64,000 bases of DNA from positions 959,333-1,023,332 of the forward strand of contig MKVB01000001.1 in assembly GCA_001899085.1 (NCBI GenBank), given 5' to 3'. This DNA comes from Devosia sp. 66-14. Lineage in GTDB: Bacteria > Pseudomonadota > Alphaproteobacteria > Rhizobiales > Devosiaceae. The notes below the pieces were generated by a model, which did no database searches, was not told where the DNA came from, and worked only from the letters and a program-made list of their open reading frames with translations. Below, in pieces: positions 1 through 9,285 of the stretch. A program made the translations under genes and the position numbers. How positions within the stretch are numbered: position 1 is the first letter of the stretch; the number at the start of each line of letters is the position of its first letter.

Positions 1-1
1 C

Positions 2-436
2 AGCCGCAGCCTCGAGGTCGAGCTCGCGCCCGACGCCAGCTTCTTTGCCATCGAAGCGATCATTCTCGGCCGCGAGGCCATGGGTGAGGCCGCCCGCGGC
101 GCACGGCTCACCGACAGCTGGCGCATCCGTCGGGGCGGCCGGTTGATCCACGCCGAAGCGACCCGGCTCAGCGCCGACCCGCTGGAGCGCGACGGGCTGT
201 CGCTGCTCGCCGGCGCCGGTGCCTTTGCCACGCTGCTCTATGTCGGCGCCGATGCCGAACGAAGGCTCGATCCCGTCCGCGCCCTGCTGACCGGCGAGGC
301 TGCCGCCAGCGTCGTCGGCGAGCGGCTCATCATCCGCGCCATGGCCCCATCCGGGCTTGCGCTGCGCCGCACCATCACCCCAATAATCGCTGAACTCTCC
401 GGCGCCGGCACCCTGCCCCGCCTCTGGCATCTCTAG
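2..436 (+). CDS. ureD: Urease accessory protein UreD/UreH, C-terminal part (5' end outside window)
   Basis: This is the last 144 codons of a UreD protein. The frame is open from base 2, so the start lies before the window. UreD is the scaffold that binds apo-urease and recruits UreF and UreG for nickel delivery. The visible part has the segment [16 protein letters not shown] followed by a conserved region ending in a short Leu-rich tail, as in rhizobial UreD. It stops with TAG 8 bases before ureA, so it is surely cotranscribed with ureA and ureB. The identification uses both the residual sequence and the ureDAB order, which is standard in Hyphomicrobiales. Confidence 0.9.
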   Translation, partial: SRSLEVELAPDASFFAIEAIILGREAMGEAARGARLTDSWRIRRGGRLIHAEATRLSADPLERDGLSLLAGAGAFATLLYVGADAERRLDPVRALLTGEAAASVVGERLIIRAMAPSGLALRRTITPIIAELSGAGTLPRLWHL

Positions 437-444
437 GATATTCG

Positions 445-747
445 ATGAACCTGACGCCCCGCGAGAAAGACAAGCTGCTCATCGCCATGGCTGCCATCGT
501 GGCGCGCAAGCGCCTCGAGCGCGGTGTGAAGCTCAACCACCCCGAGGCGATCGCGCTGATCACCGACTACGTGGTGGAAGGGGCTCGAGATGGCCGTTCG
601 GTTGCCGACCTGATGGAGGCCGGCGCCCATGTGGTCAGCCGTGCCCAGGTGATGGAAGGCATCGCCGAGATGATCCACGACGTGCAGGTCGAAGCGACAT
701 TCCCCGACGGCACCAAGCTGGTCACCGTCCACGAACCGATCAGGTGA
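445..747 (+). CDS. ureA: Urease subunit gamma
   Basis: The 100-residue product has the usual length of UreA, the small structural subunit of bacterial urease (urea hydrolysis to ammonia and carbamate, cytoplasmic). Family hallmarks are the N-terminal [10 protein letters not shown], the central [14 protein letters not shown], and the end [18 protein letters not shown]. The ATG follows ureD by 8 bases. The stop codon TGA (745-747) sits inside the Shine-Dalgarno AGGTGA used by ureB, so translation of the two genes is probably coupled. Confidence 0.97.
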   Translation: MNLTPREKDKLLIAMAAIVARKRLERGVKLNHPEAIALITDYVVEGARDGRSVADLMEAGAHVVSRAQVMEGIAEMIHDVQVEATFPDGTKLVTVHEPIR

Positions 748-752
748 ACGAA

Positions 753-1064
753 ATGGCCCTCATCCCAGGCGAGATCCTCACTGTCCCAGGCGATATCGAA
801 CTCAATGTCGGCGCGTCGCAGCTGACGATCGAGGTCGCCAATGCCGGCGACCGCCCGATCCAGGTCGGCTCGCACTACCATTTCTATGAGACCAATGCCG
901 GGCTGCGCTTCGAGCGCGAGAAAACCCGCGGCATGCGGCTCGATATCGCCGCCGGCACCGCGGTGCGCTTCGAGCCCGGACAGGCCCGCGAGGTACGATT
1001 GGTGCCGCTCTCGGGGGAGCGTGTGGTTTATGGCTTCCAGCAGAAGGTGATGGGGAAGCTCTGA
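753..1064 (+). CDS. ureB: Urease subunit beta
   Basis: UreB is the beta structural subunit that packs with UreA and UreC in the (abc)3 urease. The product (103 residues) starts [17 protein letters not shown] and has the conserved block [19 protein letters not shown], then [13 protein letters not shown] chose the ATG at 753 because AGGTGA at 742-747 stands 5 bases upstream; a GTG at 744 in the same frame would add three residues and overlap the ureA stop. Unlike most clusters, ureC does not follow: the plus-strand run ends here at a hairpin and ureC lies 2.5 kb further on. Confidence 0.96.
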   Translation: MALIPGEILTVPGDIELNVGASQLTIEVANAGDRPIQVGSHYHFYETNAGLRFEREKTRGMRLDIAAGTAVRFEPGQAREVRLVPLSGERVVYGFQQKVMGKL

Positions 1065-1084
1065 CGCCGCCCTGCATCCAGAAA

Positions 1085-1115
1085 ACAAAAAGGCCGGGCA
1101 TCAGCCCGGCCTCTT
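1085..1115. terminator. Rho-independent terminator, bidirectional but stronger for the minus strand
   Basis: Perfect 8-bp stem GGCCGGGC / GCCCGGCC (1092-1099 and 1104-1111) with loop ATCA. On the minus strand it is followed by a T run (AAAAA at 1087-1091 on plus), so it ends the secreted-protein gene at 1132-1446. On plus it is followed by TCTT and lies 28 bases after ureB, so it may also end the ureDAB transcript. Confidence 0.85.
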
Positions 1116-1131
1116 GCAGTTCAGGGACAGA

Positions 1132-1446
1132 TCAGCCCTGAACGAGGATGGTCACGTCGGTGGCATCGGTACCGGTGATGCCCACGACATCGTCAAGCGT
1201 CGCACCGAAGCTCTCGAGCTGGGCGAGCAACGACGGGCTGCCCTGGATACGGGCCTTCAGCGAGTCGAGATCGACCAGTTCATAACCCGGGCTCAGGGGA
1301 TTGAGCTCAGCCGCGGTCACGGTCTTGAAGTTGACGGTCGACGCCGAGCCCAGCGCATCCATCGCGCTGCCTTCCGCCGCCAGGGCGAAGCCCGCAGTGG
1401 AAAGAGTGAGAGCGGCAGCGACAGCAATAGCCTTGAGATTCAACAT
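1132..1446 (-). CDS. Small secreted hypothetical protein
   Basis: The 104-residue product has a clear Sec signal peptide (MLNLKAIAVAAALTLS core, cleavage probably after FALA). The mature part is about 80 residues, acidic, without cysteine, and ends DDVVGITGTDATDVTILVQG. The ATG at 1446 is chosen because GGAG lies 7 bases upstream and it gives a clean signal peptide; the frame extends 17 codons further. I do not recognise a family. Its C-terminal half looks distantly like that of the next gene (1581-1964): both have a QG or QGN step, then GxxLxxVVxI, then a short strand. It is transcribed against the urease genes and lies between ureB and ureC. Confidence 0.72.
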   Translation of the reverse strand: MLNLKAIAVAAALTLSTAGFALAAEGSAMDALGSASTVNFKTVTAAELNPLSPGYELVDLDSLKARIQGSPSLLAQLESFGATLDDVVGITGTDATDVTILVQG

Positions 1447-1497
1447 TTTATGTCTCCATTCGTCATCAAAAAACGCACTGGAGATACGCATGAGCAA

Positions 1498-1519
1498 GGG
1501 CAGAGGTTTCCCCCTGCCC
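1498..1519 (-). terminator. Weak hairpin between the two secreted-protein genes
   Basis: GGGCAG (1498-1503) pairs with CTGCCC (1514-1519), with further partial pairing inside. It lies downstream of the 1581-1964 gene and upstream of the 1132-1446 gene on the minus strand. No strong T run follows, so it may be an attenuator or only a partial terminator. Confidence 0.3.
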
Positions 1520-1580
1520 GTTCACTCTATTTTGCGCGTTCCCGAGGGAACCCGCCGCAGGGCCTATGTGAATCCTACGA

Positions 1581-1964
1581 TCAGAGATCGTTGGCGTAGA
1601 TCACCCCGCCGCCGTCGCCGGCCAGATCGATCGAGACGATCTGCTCGAGGCTGACGCCGGAATTGCGGATCACGCTGGTGGCCAGCGGGTTGATGATCAG
1701 GTTGCCCTGCAGATAGGCCACGTCGCGCTGCTTGATCTCGAGCGCCCGGGCCAGCAGCCCCGCATTCATCTGGGCGCCGGCGAGGCTCGAGAGCCGCACG
1801 ACGCGCAGGCCTGACGCACTGTCGGCCCGGCCGGCATCGTGCAGGAACTCCGATCCGCCGATCCCGCCGATGATCCGGACAATATCCATGCTTTGCGCCT
1901 GGGCGAGTTGCGGTGCGGCCATCAGCAGGCTGGCGGCCAGTGCGGCGACGAATCGGGATTTCAT
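1581..1964 (-). CDS. Small secreted hypothetical protein
   Basis: The 127-residue product begins with a Sec signal peptide (MKSRFVAALAASLLMAAP, cleavage likely after AQA). The mature part has no cysteine and no domain I recognise. It holds SGLRVVRLSSLAG, a short helix and the segment GVSLEQIVSIDLAGDGGGVIY near the end. The ATG at 1964 has GGAGG five bases upstream, which decides the start over one four codons earlier. It is the upstream member of a minus-strand pair with 1132-1446 and may be its distant paralogue. The location in a urease cluster is notable, but nothing in the sequence links it to nickel or urea. Confidence 0.72.
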   Translation of the reverse strand: MKSRFVAALAASLLMAAPQLAQAQSMDIVRIIGGIGGSEFLHDAGRADSASGLRVVRLSSLAGAQMNAGLLARALEIKQRDVAYLQGNLIINPLATSVIRNSGVSLEQIVSIDLAGDGGGVIYANDL

Positions 1965-2096
1965 GTGAGCCTCCAAACAGGTAGCGCCAATAGAACAGCC
2001 CGTTGTGGCAAAATCCGGACACGGCAGCCACGGAGCTTTGGCAATCAGCAGAGATTTCGGTTAGGGATGCGCCGGTTTCAATGGGCAGAGACGGCA

Positions 2097-2498
2097 ATGA
2101 CCACCAAAGAGGAAGATTTCAAGGACCGCTTCGTGGCCGTGCTGCAGGATCTGCGCAGCAACGGCGGCAAGGACCCGGAGGCGATGTTCCTGATCGGCAG
2201 CCTCGCCGCCCGCCTGCTCGACCGCGCCAAGCAGCCCACCTGGGCGGCCTACAAGGCCGCGATGGCCCCCGAGGCTTACAGCAAGCTGCTGAGCGATTTC
2301 CAGAAACAGGGCAACGGCTTTCACCGCGAAGGCAAGGACAAGCACGCCTATGCCGTCCAGGTGCTGGCGATCTCGCTGATCGCCCGTACCCAGCAGGACC
2401 CTGAAATACGGGCCGGCAATGGCCTCCTCGATGAGATGCTGGGCTTCCTGATCGCCGCCTATCGCAAGGCCGAGGCGATGACACCCAAGCCGCACTGA
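2097..2498 (+). CDS. Hypothetical cytoplasmic protein
   Basis: The product of about 133 residues is soluble, helical and charged, starting MTTKEEDFKDRF. It has no signal peptide, membrane segment or cysteine, and I do not recognise a family. The open frame begins well upstream (1839); I start at 2097 because the sequence before it is atypical, but no good Shine-Dalgarno is seen there. ATG at 2067 (MRRFQWAETAM) is an alternative. It is the only plus-strand gene between ureB and ureC, divergent from the secreted protein gene at 1581 and convergent with the cytochrome gene. Confidence 0.6.
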   Translation: MTTKEEDFKDRFVAVLQDLRSNGGKDPEAMFLIGSLAARLLDRAKQPTWAAYKAAMAPEAYSKLLSDFQKQGNGFHREGKDKHAYAVQVLAISLIARTQQDPEIRAGNGLLDEMLGFLIAAYRKAEAMTPKPH

Positions 2499-2550
2499 GG
2501 CCGGCAGTCCAGGCACCTTGCCCGGCGGTCGGGAAAGAATCCTCCGCCAC

Positions 2551-2576
2551 GGTCCTTCCCCGCAAAGGGGAGGACC
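2551..2576. repeat. Hairpin between convergent genes
   Basis: GGTCCTTCCCC (2551-2561) pairs with GGGGAGGACC (2567-2576) with one bulged base. No T run follows on either strand. It sits between two convergent genes and resembles the CCTTCTCCCC-type palindromes seen at 8374 and 24068, so it could be a repeat remnant serving as a weak terminator. Confidence 0.4.
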
Positions 2577-2608
2577 AGAACACCGATGTCCGTGAGGACG
2601 TCTGCCGT

Positions 2609-3445
2609 TTACGGCTTGGGCGGCAGCGAGCGCAGATAGAGGATGATCGCGCTCACATCGTCGGGCTTGATGTGCGCGTAATAGCCATACGGCATCGGCG
2701 GCAGCATGGCGCTGCCGTCAGGCCGCGTGCCGGTGGTGATCATCTTGGCGATATCGGCGTCGCTGAACTCCGCCAGCCCGGTCGGCGTGATGTTGGCCGA
2801 CACCGACACGCCCCACGGCCCGGGGAATTCCACGCCACCCTGCCCCAGATGGGTCTCGAACATCGGGCCCATCGGACCGAAAGTGGTGTGGCAGACAGTG
2901 CAGTGACCCATCGGGCCGGCCAGGTAAGCGCCATACTCGACCGTCACACCCTCCGGCACATCTGCAACGGTGGTGATCGGCGGCCCCCAGGCGGGCGGCA
3001 GCGGAATCTTGTACTCGGATTTGCCGGGATCGTTCTCCACCGCCGGCACGGTGCGCAGATACATGACGATCGAGCTGAGGTCGCTGTCCGACAGGCCCTT
3101 GTAGACCTCGAACGGCATCGGCGGCCCGAGCACCTTGCCGTCGGGGCGAATGCCTTCACGGATCGCCTTCATCAACTGCGCGTCGGTCCAGTCCTTGATC
3201 TCGCCGGCCGGCGTCAGGTTCGGCGCAATAGCAGTATACTGATCGCTCTGTTCGACCAGACGACCCGACAGCGCCTTGTCCATCTCCGGACCGTTCGGGC
3301 CGAGCGGGGTATGGCAATTGCCGCAGCCGGCAATCGAGTTGACCAGATAGTCGCCGCGCTCCACTGACGGGGCCGCCTGGGCGCTCGTCATTGCGCCGCC
3401 GACGCTCATCAGCGCCGCGAGGCCGAACATCACTACATTGCGCAT
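2609..3445 (-). CDS. Diheme c-type cytochrome
   Basis: The product of about 278 residues has a signal peptide (core VVMFGLAALMSVGGAM, cleavage after AQA) and two c-type haem sites, CGNCH and CTVCH, in two similar halves. The repeated features VERGDYLVNSIAGCGNCH and VEYGAYLAGPMGHCTVCH suggest internal duplication of one cytochrome c domain. It should act in the periplasm as an electron carrier, like the cytochrome subunits of alcohol or gluconate dehydrogenases, but no dehydrogenase lies beside it. GGAG lies 7 bases before the ATG at 3445; ATG at 3448 is equally possible. It is transcribed away from ureC. Confidence 0.88.
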   Translation of the reverse strand: MRNVVMFGLAALMSVGGAMTSAQAAPSVERGDYLVNSIAGCGNCHTPLGPNGPEMDKALSGRLVEQSDQYTAIAPNLTPAGEIKDWTDAQLMKAIREGIRPDGKVLGPPMPFEVYKGLSDSDLSSIVMYLRTVPAVENDPGKSEYKIPLPPAWGPPITTVADVPEGVTVEYGAYLAGPMGHCTVCHTTFGPMGPMFETHLGQGGVEFPGPWGVSVSANITPTGLAEFSDADIAKMITTGTRPDGSAMLPPMPYGYYAHIKPDDVSAIILYLRSLPPKP

Positions 3446-3627
3446 CATAGATCTCCAGGACCTGCAGAGGTCCAATGCATTCCCGGCGCCGACCGTAGCT
3501 TTATACTCGCGAACCGCAATTTGTTTCTTTTGGTCAACTTTTGGCTGCGCGTTTTTGCGCCAGATGGCTGGACAGCCTCATTATTAGGCGGTCAGATGGC
3601 GGCGACGCGTCGCCCGGAAGGACCATC

Positions 3628-5337
<1,710 letters not shown>

Positions 5338-5428
5338 GGCCAGCGGACGCTCGGCGCTGATCTCCGCTCGGCCGTCATATGGCTGAAACCTCGATGTGCT
5401 CGGTAGGCCGCTTCCTGCCGAGCCCTCC

Positions 5429-6658
5429 ATGTCACACTTCCCTTTGCGCATGCCCGTGGCGATTGCCGCCTTCGCCCTGGCCCAGGCTGTCTGCTGGGGC
5501 ATGACGTTCAACCTGCCGGCAGTCACCGGCGGCGCCATGGCTGCCGCGCTGGAGCTGCCTTACGCCGCGGTAATGGCCGGCCCGACTGTGATGCTGGTGG
5601 TGATGGCGGCCGCCGCGGTGCCGTTCCTGACGCTGTTCGAGCGGTTCGGTGCCCGCCTGGTGATGACCTCGGGCACCGCGGTCGCCGGGCTCGGGCTGGT
5701 GGCGATCGCCACTGCCACCACGGCCTGGAGCTACTTCGCCGGCTGGATGCTCGTCGGCATCGCCGGGGCCGGCATGCTGACCACCGCCATGCAGATCGGC
5801 ATCGCCGAACTGGCCGGGCCGCAGGCTCGGCAGGCAATCGGCGCGCTGCTCATCCTCGGCGGGCTCTCGGCCACCCTGTCCTGGCCGCTGCTGGGCGCGC
5901 TGCAGGCGGCCTTCGGCTGGCGTGCGGCGACCCTGCTCGGCGCGGCGCTGCTGCTTGTGGTGGCGGCACCGATCTACTGGCTGCTGCTGGCGCGACGCCC
6001 CACCGGGGCGGCCAGGCCGAGCGCGTCGGGCCCGGTGCCGCCGCTCGACCGCATCGCCTTTGCGCTTCTCGCCTTTGCCAGCGCCGCCAATGGCGTCGTC
6101 ACCTGGGGCTTCTCGCTCACCATCATCAGCCTGTTCGAGGGGCGCGGCCTCGAGCACGGCACGGCGGTGCTGATCGCCTCGTTCATCGGGGTCACCGCCC
6201 TCCTAGCGCGACTGGTCGAGTTCACCGCCGGCAAACGCTGGAACAGCCTCGCCACCGGCCTTGTGGCGGCGCTGGCCCTGCCGCTCAGCTTCGCCGTGCT
6301 GATCGGCGGCACCGGCACTTCGGCGGCGATCGGCTTTGTCGCCATCTATGGCCTCGCCAGCGGCGTGCTCGCCGTTGCCCGCTCGACCATGCCGCTCGAA
6401 CTGTTCCCGCCAGCCGCCTATGCCCGCGCTTCCTCGATGCTGGCGCTGCCGCTCAACCTCAGCTTCGCCTGCGCCCCACCTTTGTTTGCGGCAATTCTCG
6501 CCGGACCGGGCAGCGATGTGGCATTATGGGTGGCAACCGGTTCGTCGCTGAGCGCTTTGCTGAGCATGGGCCTGCTGGTGCTGCGCCATCGCCGGACTGC
6601 GGCAGTGCAGCACGGGGCGGCCGACGCGGACAGAAATCCGCCACAGCGAATCGGCTAG
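5429..6658 (+). CDS. MFS transporter
   Basis: The 409-residue product has about 12 hydrophobic segments and the layout of a major facilitator superfamily carrier: two six-helix halves with a central loop near residue 195 (LARRPTGAARPS). The substrate cannot be told from sequence. It lies directly after ureC on the same strand and before the ureE block, so cotranscription is likely, but it does not resemble known urea or nickel carriers (UreI, Yut, UreH/HupE, NiCoT), so a urease role is only contextual. The start ATG 5429 is preferred over GTG 5396; no strong Shine-Dalgarno is seen. Confidence 0.85.
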   Translation: MSHFPLRMPVAIAAFALAQAVCWGMTFNLPAVTGGAMAAALELPYAAVMAGPTVMLVVMAAAAVPFLTLFERFGARLVMTSGTAVAGLGLVAIATATTAWSYFAGWMLVGIAGAGMLTTAMQIGIAELAGPQARQAIGALLILGGLSATLSWPLLGALQAAFGWRAATLLGAALLLVVAAPIYWLLLARRPTGAARPSASGPVPPLDRIAFALLAFASAANGVVTWGFSLTIISLFEGRGLEHGTAVLIASFIGVTALLARLVEFTAGKRWNSLATGLVAALALPLSFAVLIGGTGTSAAIGFVAIYGLASGVLAVARSTMPLELFPPAAYARASSMLALPLNLSFACAPPLFAAILAGPGSDVALWVATGSSLSALLSMGLLVLRHRRTAAVQHGAADADRNPPQRIG

Positions 6659-6686
6659 GCTCAGCCAGCCCAAGGAGGATTGGCCG

Positions 6687-7025
6687 ATGGAAGAACTCGC
6701 TACTGCCGCCATGATGCAGAACGTCGACGTTTCCGCCCAGGTGGTCCTGTCGCTGCAGGGCAGCTTCGAGCGCAACATCGTCGAGTACCAGTGCGAAGGG
6801 CTGGAGCCCTTCAAGGTGGACTTCATCAACGCCAAGCCGAACTTCATCGCCATTGTTCCCGTCGGCCCGGAGAAGCTGGTCTTCGTCAACGTCATGGCCG
6901 CCTCCGGCGCCAAGTACGTCGCCGGCCAGTATGAGTTCTGGACCAAGGGCAGCGAGGCGACGCTCACCGACCTGCAAGCCGATCCGCAGTCGGTAAACTG
7001 CACGGAAGCCACCAACACCCCCTGA
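6687..7025 (+). CDS. MliC-family (c-type lysozyme inhibitor-like) protein without signal peptide
   Basis: The 112-residue product matches the MliC/PliC pattern: EYQCEGLEPFKVDFINA, then VNVMAASGAKYVAGQYEFWTKGSEATL. In MliC the SGxxY and following segment insert into the lysozyme active site. Known members are lipoproteins or periplasmic. Here the start at 6687 is fixed by AGGAGG at 6672-6677, yet the first 25 residues are not a signal peptide or lipobox. Either the protein is exported another way, or it has another role. The gene lies 28 bases after the MFS gene and 7 bases before the next membrane protein gene. Confidence 0.75.
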   Translation: MEELATAAMMQNVDVSAQVVLSLQGSFERNIVEYQCEGLEPFKVDFINAKPNFIAIVPVGPEKLVFVNVMAASGAKYVAGQYEFWTKGSEATLTDLQADPQSVNCTEATNTP

Positions 7026-7032
7026 GGCTGCG

Positions 7033-7620
7033 ATGGAAGCTGGCGTAGCGCATGACGTGTTCGTCCATGTGCGCATCGTCATGGGGACGGTGATCGGCCT
7101 CGGCCTGACCCGTCTGCTGATGGGCACCGCCGGGCTGATCCAGCATCCCAAGCGCGCCAGGCTTTCGCTGCTCCACCTGCTCTGGGTGCTCTCGCTCAGC
7201 GTCGAGCTCATCCTGTTCTGGTGGTGGGAATACGACCTGTCCCGGCTGCCGAGCTGGAACTTCGGCATCTTCATCTTCCTGATCGGCTATGCGGTGACGC
7301 TGTTCGCCCTCGCCGCCCTGCTGTTCCCCGACAACCTCAACGAGTATGACGGCTACGAAGATTTCTTCATCAAGCGCCGGCACTGGTTCTTCGGTATCTT
7401 CGGGCTGACGTTTCTCCTCGATCTGGTCGATACGCTGATCAAGGGGGCGCCGTATTTCCAGACGATGGACCTGCTCTATCTGGCGCAGATCCCGTTCGGG
7501 CTGGTGCTGTCGGGCATCGCCATCTGGACCCCGAACCGACGCTTTCACCTCGCCTTTGTCATTATCCACCTGATTTACCAGGCGTGGTCGATCGGCTTCT
7601 ACTTTGAAACCCGCGGCTGA
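7033..7620 (+). CDS. Multi-pass membrane protein, unknown function
   Basis: The 195-residue product has about five hydrophobic segments (around residues 15-35, 45-65, 75-98, 122-140 and 150-190) and is rich in Trp and Phe. I do not recognise a family. It follows the MliC-like gene by 7 bases and precedes ureE by 50 bases on the same strand, so it belongs to the same transcript. Such a protein inside a urease locus might be a small permease, but no channel motif of UreI or the UT family is seen. Confidence 0.75.
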   Translation: MEAGVAHDVFVHVRIVMGTVIGLGLTRLLMGTAGLIQHPKRARLSLLHLLWVLSLSVELILFWWWEYDLSRLPSWNFGIFIFLIGYAVTLFALAALLFPDNLNEYDGYEDFFIKRRHWFFGIFGLTFLLDLVDTLIKGAPYFQTMDLLYLAQIPFGLVLSGIAIWTPNRRFHLAFVIIHLIYQAWSIGFYFETRG

Positions 7621-7670
7621 CCCGCTAAGCTGACGCTGAAGGTTGGGAAGCCTCGAAGACCTGGTAGTTG

Positions 7671-8147
7671 ATGATGCCGCAAACCTTTCGCGCCGTTGGC
7701 TATTTGCCGCCCGGCGCCGCCGGGGTTCCCTTTGATCTCGCCGTCCTGCTGCACGACGAGCGCCGGGTGCGCCGACGCATGCTGACCCTGGTGCACGGCG
7801 ACAGCGTGCTGGTCGATTTCCCCGAACCCGTGACCCTCGCCGATCGCTCGTCGCTGACGCTCGAGGACGGACGGCTGGTGGAGATCGTCGCCGGCGAAGA
7901 ACGGCTCTATGAGGTCCGCGGTCGCGACCCTATCCACCTGATGCGGCTCTGCTGGCACCTGGGCAACCGCCACCTGAAGACGCAGATCGAGGCCGACCGC
8001 GTGCTGATCCTGCGCGACCACGTCATCGGCGACATGCTGCGCGGCCTCGGCGCGACCGTGACCGATATCTCCGAGCCCTTCCATCCCGAAGAAGGCGCGT
8101 ACTCGCACAGTCACGCCGAGCCTGCGCACGCCCTCCTCAACCGATGA
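7671..8147 (+). CDS. ureE: Urease accessory protein UreE (nickel metallochaperone)
   Basis: UreE delivers nickel to the UreDFG complex. The product of about 158 residues has an N-terminal UreE domain with DLAVLLHDERRVRRRM, and a C-terminal metal-binding domain with the conserved HLGNRH motif, which holds the interface His ligand. The C-terminus has only a short His cluster (EEGAYSHSHAEPAH), not the long poly-His tail of Klebsiella UreE. Start codons TTG 7668, ATG 7671 and ATG 7674 are adjacent and cannot be told apart. The stop overlaps ureF by four bases (ATGA). Confidence 0.93.
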   Translation: MMPQTFRAVGYLPPGAAGVPFDLAVLLHDERRVRRRMLTLVHGDSVLVDFPEPVTLADRSSLTLEDGRLVEIVAGEERLYEVRGRDPIHLMRLCWHLGNRHLKTQIEADRVLILRDHVIGDMLRGLGATVTDISEPFHPEEGAYSHSHAEPAHALLNR

Positions 8148-8860
8148 CCGACCCCGCTAACCTGCAGAAACTGGTCACCTGGCTGTCGCCCGCCTTTCCC
8201 GTCGGCGCGTTCGCCTGGTCGGCCGGACTTGAGACCGCAATTGCAGATCGTCGCGTAACCAACGCCGAACGCTTGCAGAACTGGATCGAAGGCGCGCTTG
8301 CCCATGGCGGGACACGCACCGACGCGATCCTGTTGGCCGAGGCGTGGCGGGTGACAGGAGAGTCTGCGTTTGCGGCCTCCCCCCTCCCAACCTCCCCCCT
8401 TGTGGGGGAGGCCACACGCACCGAGCTTCGGGATCTCGCAGACCTCAGCCTCGCCCTCACCGCCAGCCGCGAGCGCTGGATGGAAACCACTGTCACCGGC
8501 GACAACTACGTGCTCGCCGCCAAACACTGGCCCAGCGGCATCCTGGTGCTGTTGCCAGAACCCTGCCCCTACCCCATCGCTGTCGGTGCCATCGCCGCCG
8601 CTCACGATATCGACCTCGTCGACACCCTGCTCGCCTGGCTCACCGCCACGGTGCACGGCCAGATTTCGGTGGCGGTGCGCCTCGTGCCGCTCGGCCAGTC
8701 CGACGGCCTTCGCGTCCTCGCGGCGCTCGAGCCGCGCGTTGCGGCGCTGGCAGCGTCGGCGGCGACGGCCACTCTTGCCGACCTCGGCGCAATCGCCTAC
8801 GCCGCCGATATCGCGCAGATGCGCCACGAGACGCTGGAACCTAGGATTTTCCGTTCATGA
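8144..8860 (+). CDS. ureF: Urease accessory protein UreF with an in-frame repeat insertion
   Basis: UreF regulates the UreG GTPase and links it to UreD during urease activation. Hallmarks are LVTWLSPAFPVGAFAWSAGLE at the N-terminus, then LALTASRERWMETTVTGDNY and the end [24 protein letters not shown]. Between ILLAEAWR and DLADLSLAL lies an extra stretch of about 20 residues (near 70-93, SPLPTSPLVGEA) encoded by a GC-rich palindrome at 8374-8413. This looks like an intergenic repeat captured in frame at a surface loop. The gene overlaps ureE and the next gene by ATGA at both ends. Confidence 0.93.
   Translation: MTDPANLQKLVTWLSPAFPVGAFAWSAGLETAIADRRVTNAERLQNWIEGALAHGGTRTDAILLAEAWRVTGESAFAASPLPTSPLVGEATRTELRDLADLSLALTASRERWMETTVTGDNYVLAAKHWPSGILVLLPEPCPYPIAVGAIAAAHDIDLVDTLLAWLTATVHGQISVAVRLVPLGQSDGLRVLAALEPRVAALAASAATATLADLGAIAYAADIAQMRHETLEPRIFRS
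8374..8413. repeat. Palindromic repeat inserted within ureF
   Basis: GGCCTCCCCC (8374-8383) and GGGGGAGGCC (8404-8413) form perfect 10-bp inverted arms around an inner CCTCCCCC / GGGGGAGG palindrome (8391-8398 and 8404-8411). The core CCCCTTGTGGGG resembles the ends of the intergenic element at 24068-24247. It is translated in frame as part of UreF. Confidence 0.75.
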
Positions 8861-9285
8861 GCATGCTGATTGCCGCCCTGATCTTCGTCGTGCTGCTGGC
8901 GGTGGCCATTGCCCACTTGCTGTGGTCGATCGGCAGCCGTTGGCCGATCCGCGATCCGGAACTGCTGGCGCGCACCGTGGTCGGCAAGCCAGGCGTTACC
9001 CGCGTGCCCAAGCTCGCCTCCTTCGTCATCTCGCTGCTGGTGCTCGCCGCCGGGGTGCTGGCGCTGTCGCTTGCCGATCACAACGCGGGCGGCTGGTGGC
9101 TGACGCTGATCGGCGTGGCGCTGGCCGCCCTGTTCCTCGGCCGCGGCGCCATCGGCTACACCGAACGCTGGCGCGCCACCTTCTCGGCTGAACCGTTCGC
9201 AACGCTCGACCGCAAGAACTACTCGCCGATCTCGATCGCGCTGGGTGTCGGCTATCTCCTCCTCGTCATCATGAGGCTCATATGA
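8857..9285 (+). CDS. DUF3995-like membrane protein
   Basis: The 142-residue product has four hydrophobic segments (about residues 2-22, 52-72, 78-98 and 123-141). The motif [24 protein letters not shown] near the N-terminus resembles the DUF3995 family, whose function is unknown. It overlaps ureF and ureG by ATGA on both sides, so it is translated as part of the accessory-gene run, and it may have a role tied to urease, for instance metal or ammonia passage. That role is inference from position only. Confidence 0.75.
   Translation: MSMLIAALIFVVLLAVAIAHLLWSIGSRWPIRDPELLARTVVGKPGVTRVPKLASFVISLLVLAAGVLALSLADHNAGGWWLTLIGVALAALFLGRGAIGYTERWRATFSAEPFATLDRKNYSPISIALGVGYLLLVIMRLI

Noticed and set aside
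8857-9285. The gene between ureF and ureG as a known nickel or urea transporter
   Set aside because: It is too short, with no NiCoT, HupE or UreI motif; it fits DUF3995 better.
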